A stretch of 64,000 nucleotides of DNA, taken from Opisthorchis felineus. Its lineage: Eukaryota; Platyhelminthes; Trematoda; Opisthorchiida; Opisthorchiidae. Positions 49,001 to 56,762 of this stretch are shown piece by piece. The notes under the pieces were generated by a model, which was not told the DNA's origin, searched no databases, and saw only the letters and a list, made by a program, of their open reading frames with translations. How positions within the stretch are numbered: the first letter of the stretch is position 1; the number at the start of each line of letters is the position of its first letter. The stretch is from assembly GCA_004794785.1 (NCBI GenBank), contig SJOL01008829.1, positions 710,118-774,117 of the forward strand, given 5' to 3'. The position numbers and the translations under genes are program-made.

Positions 49001-52000
49001 ACCAGGCCAAGGAGGTGGGTTTGTTTGAATACCTGATCCTTCGACTTAGAAGTCGAACCCAAAGGACGTTGCGAGAATGCGGGGTCTTGTTCTGGTACCC
49101 TGACTGTTGCCTCTGACCGAAAAGTTCGAACACAAAACACAGGGTAGTAGGAGATACTTGATAAACCTTTCCCGGAACCAGTGACTCAATAGTCCGATAA
49201 GCTTGGCCTAGCCCGAAGGCGCGGAGAGCAAGGCATACATGTCCCATTCCTTATGCTACTGCGCACGGCAAATACGTTTGGAGCCACATCGGGCTCTTCG
49301 TAGATATCAATCGTATTTTGACCGTATTGGACGATCGCTGGCGGTCGCGGTCAACGGTTGGGCGACCGGAGCGTGCGGCTTTTAGAACCGACTTTTGTAA
49401 CCTGTTTTTCATAGATGGAAAGCTGCATCGCTGCTTTCATAAATGTAGACATGCTTGCCACCTAGAGGAAACAGCTCTCCCACTTTCCAGTGATCAAAAC
49501 TGTAGCAGCTGGGACCAACGTACCCATGGTGCATAGTTTATAGTTGATAAATCGAACCGAAAATTGAACACCTTACTGGCTCCACACTCCTATCGCACAG
49601 GACAGAACGACTTTACGTCCGGACCGTCTCGTGTTACGGCTGGTCGCAACATGGGGTTCGCTACTCTTTATATGACTGTCTCCCCTTGGTTTTTCTGACA
49701 TGGGTGCACTTTGCGGACCGAAGTTACAGTCAGTATAGCCCCCGAGATCATCCCGGCACTCAAGCCTGACCTTTTTGTCTGGAACCATGGCAAAAAAGTG
49801 TACAATCACTGGCCGCGAAAATGCAAACAACGAATCAGCCAACATATTCAATGTCAGATTTTGCGGAAGGTTTCTCAAAAGGTTTATGTTGGCTTACCTC
49901 AAAATCGTAAAACGAGTGAAAACGAGAGCACTTTAGTTACCTTACCTGCAAACAGGGTGCTATGGGAGTTATACCGTATTTTAATCAACCTCTTTTAGCT
50001 GACCCTACGCCTTTCAACAGCGGTTCTCTGCTGAATAACATTTCGGGGATTAGGGACTTCTGAGGGTCCGCGAGGTAGTCGGGAAACCCGCTCAGCGATT
50101 TCCCATCACTGAATCAATATTTCTGAGCTACCCTTACGATTACTTTTAATACTGTGCGTTTGTGACGATAGTTTTACTTTATGTTGAAAATACTAAAAAT
50201 GAACCATCATTTCGCCGCTGCACATGAAGGTTGATACTGCTCTTCTGGAACTTATTTTCAAGCTAATACAAAATATTCAGCTTATTCTGTAGAGCCAACA
50301 ATGAGATTTTGAAAGAGCTTTATTACATTTCTTTAGGCCTTTGCAATCAGAATTACAATGCAATTCGATAAAAAGTTGAATTGAGCCTCATGTATTTCCA
50401 TCTCGTATTACACCTACTCGTAGAATGGAATCCGCTGCTCCCTTTGGCTTTCCTGGCATGGTTGCACCTTGTGCGATGAGGCCCAGCCAGTTTAGCTCGC
50501 GAGATCGTTACAATACTGAAGTCGGACAACTATGTCAAACTGGCAGCTAAATGCAGTGTGATTACTGGGAATTTTGCAGTCGACGGTTTGCCACAAAGGC
50601 TTCAGCGGACGTCACGCTTTACAGATCACCCTGTCCAGAGCTATTTCGGACTCTTCCACTGACTGCTGATCAGGTGGCGGTTGGCCTGTGCCGTTGTGGT
50701 TCCGGTATGGCTGGATTAATAACTCGGCTAGAATCTGTGTGCAGGAAAGTGGCAGCGGTTAAGACGGAAACATGTGGGTGTGATAAAAGAAAATCAACGA
50801 CTGTAGAACTGCGTGCAAAACTGGTCGGGTGGAAGAACTCTAGAGCTTGGTAGTCGATATGAGGACACGTCACTGACGCAGTCGACCACATCAACTGCCG
50901 AGGTCCACAAAAAGACGAGCCGAACTTGGGTTACAAAATGTATCCGCACGCAACACTGGATTGGATCAAGGAAAGAGAGTCAATCGGATGTGAGTGGTTG
51001 GTTTAGTCTGCTGAACTTAAGCATTAGCTCCAGAAGACCATTTCCAAGTAGTTCATTCTCGTACTCTTAAGCGCTCTGTTGTACTAGATATACAAGGAAG
51101 GGGGGCACGATGAAACCGCAAAGGAAGGAATACAACTTCGTACAACTTGATACAAGACACTTCTTCACTGACCCCACATGAACCCCGCAACCAATCAAAA
51201 AACGATAACTTTCGCTCTACCAAACTATTGGGTTAATGTTACATACGTTTTGCAAGTCTGGAAAACGCATTAAGTCCTTTTATGAGGTAGTAAGCAAATT
51301 CTGTCCTATTTCTTCTCAAAGAGTCCGGTAGAATACCTGCTAGGAGAAGGTATGGTGCGTAAATTCCGCTTCTAATTCTCACAATTCTGAGGGTAAGTTA
51401 CGCAAAACAAGAGAAGGAAATAGGGAAATGACTCCATAGGGCTACAGAGCCAGTCAGCTACAAATGGACAACTCATCAGTTCCATAGAGGCTACGATGCC
51501 AACTTACTTCATCCTGTACAGGAGCAACCATTATGCCGCCTATCTTCAGAAACCGAAGTAGTGCTTGCAGCTGTGCACGACTGCGAATCCCACCACCAAC
51601 GTAGATGCGATCGTATGTAGGCCATCGCTTGACTCCGTTTGTTGACGGTGCTGTACAATGTAACGGAGTATTAAACAGAGTGTGTAACAAGATAGCAACG
51701 ACAAAAAAGCATTCAAAAGTACGAAGCGAAAAGTAGCTACTCACAGTCTGCTCCAGCCACTGAAACAACTGGAGGTGGATCAATTTTGAGCACAGCGGTC
51801 CTTAAGCGTCCAGCAGGTCGGTTCCCATGATCATCCGTCTCAGATGCTTCCTGTCCACCCGCCTGAGAACCCTCAGGAGCTGTTTCGTTCGGATTCACTT
51901 CCATGTTCTGTATTGCGTCCGGATCCTCGTTCATTGAGAGGTGCATATCTTCATTCTCAGGAGCGTCACTATCTGAATCCTCACCGCTATCTTGTGGCGC

Positions 52001-54713
52001 TGCAGTCCGATTATTCGAACCGTTTCTTACCGATGGCGGGACAACCAAGTTGAAAATGTTTCCATGCAGGAAATGTGGAACACAAAAGTCCCGCTCACAA
52101 GGAGCGTCTGAAGATGCCAAGAAGGTCGTCAAACGTTGCTTGGAAAATACAACGTTATTCTCGTTTAGTTCGATCCCATGATTTATCCCTTTATGACCTG
52201 TAAAAGTGCGTAATGAGGAAAGGAGAAACAGAGTGGTTCAGATGTATTAGCATGGCATGAAATTAGGGAACAAAAGGCCTCCTAAAAGATAACGGGAAGG
52301 AAACAGCACAGATAAAAAGCAGAATTTAAAAACTAGTTGCATTCGGCCATCCCAATAGACTGGCTTCAGTATTATGCGAGCGAATTGCTCTTCGCTGAAT
52401 CCAGAGATGAAAACAACTATACGGTGTATTAATGCCACCACCGCAGGGTTTAGCAGCCCGGACAACAAGGCTAGACTGATCGTCCGTCTAGAAAATAGGG
52501 GCCCGGAACAAATCAACACTTTCCTTGTGTCCGGAGGCCGAACACCACGTCAATTGAACGGATATGTCATGTGCGGGCTACCGACTGAACGAAGGCATGC
52601 ACTGATCAGAATGCCAGCCAGTCAGGACGAACATCACACCGGCACTTCTCGCCCTTTCATGAAGATTCTAGCGCGACCTTTTGGATCATTCTGTGATGAC
52701 CACATAAATGCAATGGTAGTAAGCTTCCCTTGCCTCCATAAAGGACTCTCTCAAGCTGCCGTGCCTTTTGATATACAATAGAGGGTGGAACAACAAGCCA
52801 AGGACCGATATAGAAGTTGCACCACCGTTTGCAGTACACAACAGGCTGTGATTAATAAAGCACTAAAATCGTGTTCACAGAACTGAATTTATGCTCTCTT
52901 GGGTATGTTTTACAGCGTCTTACAGCTCCCGTTGTCGGGGTACTTGATCGACTGCGCATATATTGGTTTGTTTGGCACTAATACAGTAGAAAAACAAAAA
53001 CTGCCATGATAGAAAAAGAGTTCGCAGGCATAGGCCACCGAAAAGGTGAGATTTCCAAAGACTCCACATACAAAAAGTCATCAAAGGATCACCTACGGTT
53101 TCGTAATGGGTTAACGGTGTATTTCTGAGCCAAAGTATACGAGAAAGGGAGAAAACCTGTGGGGCGAGTTCGAAAGAAGCACAACCATCCAAACGTTTGA
53201 CGTCATTCTGCCACTGACCACCTAAGTCGAGTAACTTCATCTGGGGGTGAGTCATCTCAAGTCACAGGTGGTCTAATCTGTTCGAAAGGTGTCAGGATTT
53301 CATTACATTAGACTTCTGAGGGCGTCCAATCCAGTTGAACACATTAGATAGTTCTTGGATTACAGTAGTATCGGGAGGTTGTATAAAGTCCAGGGACAGA
53401 CTGCACCAATTTCGCCGTTTGAGATCTATGGGAAGGTTTAGTTTCTGGAAGTTGTGATAATCAATCCTCAACTCGAACAAATCAGTTGAAAAATGCTTTT
53501 TATGCCCATATTGGTGAATGATTGAATAACTGAAGGTTTGGTACAGTCCTCCACATTCTACACAATACTGATATACTTTTGTACCGTATTGACTAAATCG
53601 AGCCTAAAACTCAACGACGACGAAGTTACCGTTCAGGTTAGAAATTGATTGGTACAGCTTCTGGGGACTATACCGAGGTGCCTCAAACAGGACAAACCGG
53701 TGGTGATCTGTCTGCGAATTTTGTGCGACCTTCTAATGCTACTAAACCCCAAAACCTAAAGGGATTTCTTTAGATGTCCTCGCAATGAAATCTTGAGGCG
53801 GCCTTACACTGCATATCATGCGGAAGAGTACCAACAGTATATCGAATACGGATAATTCTATCAAGTTTCCAGATACAGAAGTTATAAGCACGCATGAGCC
53901 TGAAGACCCAACAATGTATAGTTGTTTCATTCTCAAAGGTAATTGGCAGTAACAAGCATTCCACAAACACTTATTCTGGTGGAAAAGTGAGCATTCGACC
54001 TCAGAAGAACGCTCAGCGATATGACCAGCCCGCGCATACTTGACATAGTACCATACGCTGAAAATGGCCCAAGAAACGTGAACTTCGATAACCTCATTTA
54101 CTATTAGAGAACATCGAGCATTTCTGAGTGTGGACCTACAACTCGAGCTACGGAAAGCATATACCCTCAGGTGTACAGAGTTGCAAATTTGCAGAGATGC
54201 TCAAGCAGTTATTTTGCGTGATCAACTGGTACCGGAGCCTTATACTCTCTCATTTTACTCTTTTCGCCGTGAAACTTTTGTTTTAATAAACCAATGAAGC
54301 ACCAATGCTCATCAATAGTGTTGCAGTTAATGACCTTCGTGACTGCCTACTGTCCGCGACTACAGGCAACAAGAGACGAATAGGCGGACATTCTGGAGTC
54401 GGGACCTACCCAAGATCAGACCGACAATCGTGCTCAAATAGCCTGAACCGCTACCAATGTTGAGAAAATGTTGCCCTGGAGCAAGATCCAGGTTGTTCAG
54501 TGCAGAAATGTATATGCTTGGTGCAGACAGATGTAGTGATCCAGAACGCCAAGCGAGGTCCATATAAGCTCTGGAACTTTTCTCTTCAAAGTAGTCGCCT
54601 CGATCAACCAGCCGCATGGCTCGTTCCAAATCTGGAGATAAGGAAAGGCCACCGTCCAACAGCTTATCAATCAACGATTCGTTGTCCCAGCCTCGACTGG
54701 CACTCGCCCCCAT
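20019..54713 (-). CDS. PCMTD: PCMTD-type protein: isoaspartyl-methyltransferase-like domain with SOCS-box-like C-terminus, six-exon gene
   Basis: Six exons, in coding order 54713-54410, 52197-51745, 51650-51508, 39905-39788, 39518-39104 and 20409-20019, join in phase (1, 1, 0, 1, 2) to 1824 bp encoding 607 residues. PCMTD1/2 proteins have a protein-L-isoaspartate O-methyltransferase fold that binds AdoMet and a C-terminal SOCS-box-like part thought to recruit elongin/cullin ubiquitin ligases to damaged proteins. Visible features are MGASAS (an N-myristoylation-type start), HLSAPSIY (61-68), AdoMet loop [11 protein letters not shown] (84-94), GINHGIEL (105-112), YDRIYVGGG (265-273) and a BC-box at 347-356. 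Human PCMTD1 is about 360 residues. The extra length is an acidic insertion at about 157-262 inside the methyltransferase fold and a long polar C-terminal region. Introns of 11.6 and 18.7 kb are full of transposons. Confidence 0.92.
20410..24809 (-). other. PCMTD intron 5, right part next to the last exon; mostly unrecognised
   Basis: Part of the 18.7-kb intron (20410-39103). Besides a TA repeat at 23051-23081, no element could be recognised. A + strand frame at 23275-23631 (118 codons) is open but matches nothing I know. Other open frames are short. Confidence 0.5.
23051..23081. repeat. (TA)n microsatellite
   Basis: Uninterrupted alternating TA of about 30 bp within PCMTD intron 5. Confidence 0.95.
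24810..25000 (+). mobile_element. tRNA-derived SINE, copy 2
   Basis: tRNA-like head with TTGCTCAATGG (A-box-like) and a perfect B-box GGTTCGAATCC at 24863-24873. The body is identical in layout to copy 1, ending with CTACAGCTGA at 24978-24987. The usual (ATT)n tail is absent here and no clear target duplication was found. Confidence 0.88.
25348..26044 (+). mobile_element. RTE-B, 5'-truncated copy with 7-bp target duplication
   Basis: The element body is 25355-26037. It starts within the segment D-I-S-I-R-I-G-K-A, continues through [33 protein letters not shown] and [11 protein letters not shown] to the C-terminal block and 3' UTR, and ends ACAGCTGATAAAGATGATGATG. The heptamer ATTCTCA flanks it on both sides (25348-25354 and 26038-26044). 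The reading frame is open to about 25733, so this is a relatively young 5'-truncated insertion in PCMTD intron 5, antisense to the host gene. Confidence 0.93.
26195..26550 (+). mobile_element. RTE-C 3' fragment, heavily decayed
   Basis: The C-terminal block and 3' UTR can be aligned by eye to the copies at 2940-3320 and 31380-31755: a segment with CCGATGACATGGGGAAG, then CTTATGGCTGGAAACGCTAGG, and a final region ending AATAATGTTGATGAC. No open frame is retained. Confidence 0.65.
26551..27784 (-). other. PCMTD intron sequence, nothing recognised
   Basis: About 1.2 kb between two retroelement fragments. A + strand frame at 26954-27247 (97 codons) has no recognisable domain. Confidence 0.5.
29921..30155 (-). 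mobile_element. Extra endonuclease N-terminal piece inside RTE-B
   Basis: Within the minus-strand RTE-B, after the segment SHNGDRHLQ, a second endonuclease start appears: AFNVRTL near 30130, then [16 protein letters not shown] and DPEAVAAW. After it the original endonuclease continues with [10 protein letters not shown]. This is the N-terminal part of a related but different endonuclease, probably from the RTE-C group. It duplicates a domain part already present upstream. Confidence 0.6.
30681..31759 (+). mobile_element. RTE-C copy inserted into the endonuclease of RTE-B, 4-bp target duplication
   Basis: The body is about 30685-31755. It starts with the segment [15 protein letters not shown] and continues with [21 protein letters not shown] (pre-RT, 30860-30930). 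A decayed region (SIFKK near 31025) leads into an internal deletion of most of the RT, then the C-terminal block ([17 protein letters not shown] near 31310, LPGWGPRD near 31470) and a 3' UTR ending ATAATGATGATGAG. CCCT occurs on both sides (30681-30684, 31756-31759). Removing the insert rejoins the RTE-B endonuclease in the correct order. Confidence 0.88.
31760..32700 (-). promoter_or_regulatory. 5' UTR of RTE-B with TGACTCA-containing repeated modules
   Basis: Long non-coding leader of the minus-strand RTE-B. On the + strand three related modules follow each other: TTTGACTCAAAAGTCTGACCC at 32041, GAATGAAAAGTCTGACC near 32118, and GATGACGCAAAAGTCCGACC near 32177. The distal part (32355-32690) matches 7590-7845, 47085-47410 and the reverse of 55266-55730. 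The same arrangement upstream of every endonuclease shows it belongs to the element. Promoter activity is inferred only. Confidence 0.7.
32701..34540 (-). other. PCMTD intron sequence, unrecognised
   Basis: About 1.8 kb with no retained open frame longer than about 80 codons. There is a short ACAAGGACAAGGAC run near 33168-33184. Nothing else is recognised. Confidence 0.5.
34541..34624. repeat. Degenerate pentanucleotide repeat with inverted ends
   Basis: A purine-rich array of variants of AAACC/AAACT (for example AAACCAAACC, AAACTAAACC, AACTAAACT), flanked by GAGCTGAGCTGA on the left and AAGCTCAGCC on the right, so the ends are partly complementary. It is a degenerate microsatellite. Confidence 0.75.
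34625..35784 (-). other. PCMTD intron sequence with one strong hairpin
   Basis: No coding similarity was recognised. It contains the perfect 9-bp hairpin at 35242-35265 and an AATAAA at about 35280. Confidence 0.5.
35242..35265. other. Perfect 9-bp stem, 6-nt loop hairpin
   Basis: TGTGCTACC, loop GCCTCA, then GGTAGCACA: a perfect inverted repeat of 24 nt. AATAAA follows about 15 bp later on the + strand. No function is assigned; the surrounding ~1 kb shows no gene. Confidence 0.7.
35785..36390 (+). mobile_element. RTE-C 3' fragment
   Basis: C-terminal block with [17 protein letters not shown] (35840-35900) and [20 protein letters not shown] (35995-36060). The typical 3' UTR follows (GAGGGTGTAGGTACCT, TTATAAGGCTTTC) and ends in an imperfect tail AATGATGATGTTGATGAC. 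It is 5'-truncated. Confidence 0.82.
36545..36637. repeat. (GAGT)n tetranucleotide array
   Basis: About 23 perfect GAGT units in 93 bp. The array is open in all minus-strand frames as Thr-His-Ser-Leu repeats, which is a property of the repeat and not a gene. Confidence 0.98.
36638..37401 (-). other. PCMTD intron sequence, nothing recognised
   Basis: About 760 bp without recognisable coding sequence or repeat. Confidence 0.5.
37402..37737 (+). mobile_element. RTE-B 3' UTR fragment with 12-bp target duplication
   Basis: Severely 5'-truncated RTE-B (body 37414-37725), consisting only of 3' UTR. It ends GTTACAGCTGATGCTGATGATGATG. The perfect 12-mer ACATGATTCTGC flanks it (37402-37413 and 37726-37737). 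The intact duplication shows this short insert is comparatively recent. Confidence 0.93.
37935..38124 (+). mobile_element. tRNA-derived SINE, diverged copy
   Basis: B-box-like GGTTCAAATCC at 37985-37995, then the SINE body (CTTAGGCAACTTGGCAGTGTCTCA, CCTCGTGCTTCCTTC), a GCCACAGCCGAACGATT end and an ACTATTATTA tail. The 5' tRNA part is diverged. Confidence 0.78.
38795..38965 (+). mobile_element. tRNA-derived SINE, old copy
   Basis: Recognisable by CTGTCTAGGCTTGGGTAACTTGG at 38871-38893 and GATTCCTTCGAACTGCAGGGCAGCTATG after it. The tRNA head has only a weak B-box (GCGATTCAAATC). Older than the other copies. Confidence 0.65.
39104..39518 (-). CDS. PCMTD: PCMTD exon 5 (residues 341-477) with BC-box
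   Basis: Acceptor CCTTTTTGCAG; the first two bases complete Pro340. The N-terminal part reads P-P-E-E-V-P and then [10 protein letters not shown] (residues 347-356, genomic 39469-39498). This fits the elongin-binding BC-box pattern [STP]-L-x3-C-x3-hydrophobic, at the place where human PCMTD1 has NLQDLARIYI. A basic KKKRKQKK stretch and a long Ser/Asp/Glu-rich, probably disordered, region follow. It ends in phase 2 at GTGAGT. Confidence 0.9.
39788..39905 (-). CDS. PCMTD: PCMTD exon 4 (residues 301-339)
   Basis: Acceptor GCATCCACAG; the frame reads L-L-K-I-T-R-I, then [15 protein letters not shown]. This is the last strand region of the methyltransferase-like domain (human: ILAVSFAPLVQP). It ends in phase 1 at donor GTAAGT. 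A different, longer frame over the same bases is a shadow. Confidence 0.9.
39906..41609 (-). other. PCMTD intron 3, 5'-distal part, unrecognised apart from a TA repeat
   Basis: Part of the 11.6-kb intron 39906-51507. It contains (TA)n at 40007-40057; otherwise nothing is recognised. Confidence 0.5.
40007..40057. repeat. (TA)n microsatellite
   Basis: About 48 bp of alternating TA within PCMTD intron 3. Confidence 0.95.
41610..42014 (+). mobile_element. Solo LTR with 5-bp target duplication
   Basis: The body 41615-42009 (395 bp) starts TGTTAGGCGG and ends CGTTATTACA, giving the TG...CA termini of LTRs. GATTG flanks it on both sides (41610-41614 and 42010-42014). Inside are ATTGG and CCAAT elements in inverted orientation (near 41749 and 41774), two related ~25-bp segments ending TTGCCACC, and a TATATATA box near 41873. 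No gag-pol sequence lies next to it, so it is a solo LTR left by recombination. Orientation is inferred from the TATA position. The superfamily is not determined, though a 5-bp duplication suits Ty3/gypsy, common in flukes. Confidence 0.82.
42015..44059 (-). other. PCMTD intron sequence, nothing recognised
   Basis: About 2 kb with no coding similarity. It may contain further decay products of old elements, but none could be aligned by eye. Confidence 0.45.
44060..45400 (+). mobile_element. RTE-D, very old RTE-clade RT remnant
   Basis: Fragments in the right order for an RTE-type [15 protein letters not shown] near 44195-44230, VARVLLKR near 44240, SYNREIL near 44390, [11 protein letters not shown] near 44630 (the YADD region), KYLAEMP, and a Lys/Arg-rich C-terminal part near 45090. 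Spacing fits one element, but frames are broken everywhere. It differs from families A-C. Confidence 0.6.
45401..46134 (-). other. PCMTD intron sequence, nothing recognised
   Basis: About 730 bp between the old RTE-D remnant and RTE-A2. No open frame of note. Confidence 0.45.
46135..50570 (-). mobile_element. RTE-A copy 2 with rearrangements
   Basis: Minus-strand RTE-A relative. It shows WPLRAED/KGRVYDA-type sequence near 46200-46270 and RT segments at 46871-46521. The pre-RT region occurs twice (46960-47080 and 47543-47663), with a 5' UTR piece (47085-47410) and a scrap of RTE-B 3' UTR (47425-47480, + orientation) between the two. The linker and endonuclease follow (47959-48703), then a 5' UTR from about 48885 to 50570. 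All frames are broken. The 5' UTR part 48926-50451 is nearly identical to 62476-64000. Confidence 0.78.
48926..50451. repeat. 1.52-kb near-identical direct repeat, copy 1
   Basis: Base-by-base comparison with 62476-64000 shows only a handful of differences (for example A/G at 49054 against 62604, one C deletion near 62771, T/G near 50275, T/C near 50330, G/A near 50428). It covers RTE-A 5' UTR and further downstream sequence. The adjoining element bodies are much more diverged. Confidence 0.95.
50571..51507 (-). other. PCMTD intron sequence before exon 3, nothing recognised
   Basis: About 940 bp. A + strand frame at 50551-50853 (100 codons, Cys-rich) starts at the edge of the RTE-A 5' UTR and matches nothing recognised. 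Confidence 0.45.
51508..51650 (-). CDS. PCMTD: PCMTD exon 3 (residues 254-300)
   Basis: Acceptor CATTGTACAG; the first two bases complete Ser253. It encodes [13 protein letters not shown] (the PCMT strand-5 segment; human YDRIYCGAG) and [18 protein letters not shown], ending in phase 0 at GTAAGT. The intron to exon 2 is only 94 bp. Confidence 0.94.
51745..52197 (-). CDS. PCMTD: PCMTD exon 2 (residues 103-252) with acidic insertion
   Basis: Acceptor ACTTTTACAG; it reads [10 protein letters not shown] (AdoMet-binding acidic loop), then [14 protein letters not shown] and [15 protein letters not shown], matching the PCMTD family. From about residue 157 the sequence becomes low-complexity and acidic (for example [14 protein letters not shown]) up to the donor GTGAGT. 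This piece is absent from the human proteins. Confidence 0.94.
52198..54409 (-). other. PCMTD intron 1, 2212 bp, nothing recognised
   Basis: A + strand frame of 135 codons at 52374-52781 is open but unlike any protein I recognise. No repeat element was identified. Confidence 0.5.
54410..54713 (-). CDS. PCMTD: PCMTD exon 1 (residues 1-101) with start codon
   Basis: The ATG at 54713 opens [19 protein letters not shown], matching the MGGAVSAGEDNDDLIDNL-type start of animal PCMTD proteins. Gly2 and Ser6 fit an N-myristoylation signal. Then come [32 protein letters not shown] and the AdoMet loop [18 protein letters not shown]. It ends in phase 1 at donor GTAGGT. Confidence 0.96.
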
Positions 54714-55254
54714 TGTTGGTCAGGAGCCAGATCAAATCACAGTCGAAGTTTCGGAAAAATTCAAACCACATATGAACAGCCGAACACAATATGCATCAGC
54801 TGGTTAAAGTAAATCTGTGATTACCAGCGAGCTACCGGAGTCTGTCAGCAAAGTGGCTGAAACGATAAAGTAAACGAATATTAGTATTCGGGAGCATATC
54901 ACCTTCCATCCCATTAGAAGATGAGGAAATGCCCCCTCTCAATACAATAGTAAAACTAGTATACCAGTAGCGAAATTATAGGCAGGGCTTGGGGACTGGA
55001 GACTCCCGATATGCATAAAGAACACAGAAGTGTCGGACGCGGAGGGAATCTCCAACTCATGTTACGCACTTGTAGCTGCTTGAAGGGGTCGTCAATAGAA
55101 CCCAGCGTCTCGGAATATCGAAAACATAAAGCTCCTATAGACTGAACGGTGGCACCTGCCCAGATGTAGAAGTAGACTGCTCAACAACGAGCAGAGTAAC
55201 TAGGTACGCCAAATGATTTTCGGGAAAATTCATTCTCGCCTGATAGATCACCTG
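54714..55254 (-). other. Upstream region of PCMTD
   Basis: About 540 bp between the PCMTD start codon and the 5' end of an RTE-B element. It presumably contains the 5' UTR/promoter, though no motif stands out. The retroelement's 5' UTR points away from the gene, so PCMTD and RTE-B are divergent. Confidence 0.4.
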
Positions 55255-56239
55255 GTCACAGGTTACACTGGCTCCCGACCTATGGCTGCCAACTTGACGT
55301 GGTGGTCGAAATTGAGTGTTGCAATGATCGCGCGGGCTACATTGGATGAAACTCCGCTCCACACGGTGCAATCATGCCAAGAAGGCTAAAGGGAGCAGTC
55401 AGACAAAGACTAGCGACATCCCCGTACTATGAGTAATCGTATTACGAGGTATAGTCATACCGTCCTCTGCAATGGGAGTGTGAAGACACTAAGATGTTTC
55501 CCCCAGGTGAAAAGCATATCCACATTCATGAAAGCAGCGATGTTACCTTCTCCGGAAAAAGGACGGGATAAAATAGACCGGCCCTAAAACTCACAAACTT
55601 CGATCACCCAACGATTGACCATGATTGCCGGCGCATTATTAAATACGGTCGAAATACTTTTAAAGCCAAGGAGTTTGGTGCTGCTCAAAAGGCATTTGGT
55701 GTGCGCAACTGCAATAGAAGTCAGACAGTAGTGCCTGACTTCCTGTCTTCAGACTGGGTCATCCTCCAACAGCCGATAGCTCAGAATACTGAGTCATTAC
55801 TGAACCCATCATCAACATAGACAGCATGATATCAGCGTTCAACACCGATGCTTCGCCGCCGTGATTACTGAGTCCACAAAGAAAACCTTGCTGTACACCG
55901 TCTGGCAGGTCAGACTTCTGAGTCAGAGGCTATGGGCAGGGTTACTGAACGAAAACCTTACATCCTTCCACTGACTTGTGGGTTAGACCTTTGGGTCAAA
56001 GGCTCAAGGTGGGGTACCTCAACCAAACCCCCTTCTTCGACCTGGGCAAAATGGAGGTACAGCACAGCTTTGTTCACCAATATCCTGGGTCAATCGGCTG
56101 TCAGTCTTCTGACCGATGTGCTTTATGCACTCCGTTGCGCAGTAACGATAAACAAAATAACACTGCTAAATCCACGAGACCCCTTCGACATAGGAGCTCT
56201 CAACGTTCGTACTCTACGTCAAACAGGTAATACCTGACA

Positions 56240-56264
56240 AGGTATTACTTATTACTTATTACTC
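56240..56264. repeat. TTACTTA heptanucleotide run
   Basis: GGTATTACTTATTACTTATTACTCCC: three imperfect TTACTTA units inside the endonuclease region of RTE-B, replacing the expected codons at this place. Confidence 0.7.
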
Positions 56265-56545
56265 CCTTAAAATTGATGTGTACTTTATCTCTGGAACACG
56301 CATGCGTGGTCGTGCACCTTAAAACGCCATCGACGAACTCAGCTCTTTCACATTAGACTGTCCGTCTGTCCGGTGATTCAGAAGCGATGACTCGTGGAAC
56401 ATATGGTGTGGGAGTTGCACCCTTCCCTAGAGCTGAATCTACCTAGCTGGACTGGACTACACTGAATAGACATCTTCGCACCGTTCGGTTATCCAGATCA
56501 ATCAAGCTCAGTGTTACTCGACAGAAGAAACGGGGTCCGTTGGTG

Positions 56546-56762
56546 GTATCGGAGCACGAAATGGCTCAGTGGTTAGAGCTCGAAGTTACTGTCCGGAAGG
56601 TCCGTGGTTCGAACCCAACTTCAGCATATCAACTGTCCCTGTCTAGACTTTGGCAACCTGGCAGCATCTCAGCCCTCGTGCCTCCTTCTGTTCGCATGGC
56701 AGCTAGACACCGAAATGGTGTTACAGCTGGACTATTATTATTATTTATTATTGCAGTATCGG
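56546..56762 (+). mobile_element. tRNA-derived SINE inserted in RTE-B, 7-bp target duplication
   Basis: The body 56553-56755 has A-box TGGCTCAGTGG and B-box GGTTCGAACCC, the common SINE body, TTACAGCTGG at 56721-56730 and a (ATT)n tail. GTATCGG is duplicated at 56546-56552 and 56756-56762. Removing one duplicate and the SINE restores the endonuclease segment before SVDAPTD in frame. The inserted 210 bp are a multiple of three, so the reading frame runs through the SINE. Confidence 0.95.

Noticed and set aside
49318..49998. Open frames repeated at 49318-49998 and 62867-63547 as a conserved gene pair
   Set aside because: Both lie in the near-identical 1.52-kb block within the RTE 5' UTR. Their identity is due to the duplication and they resemble no protein.
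56553..56755. Schistosome-type SMalpha SINE with hammerhead ribozyme
   Set aside because: No CTGATGAG...GAAA hammerhead core with matching stems was found in the SINE body.
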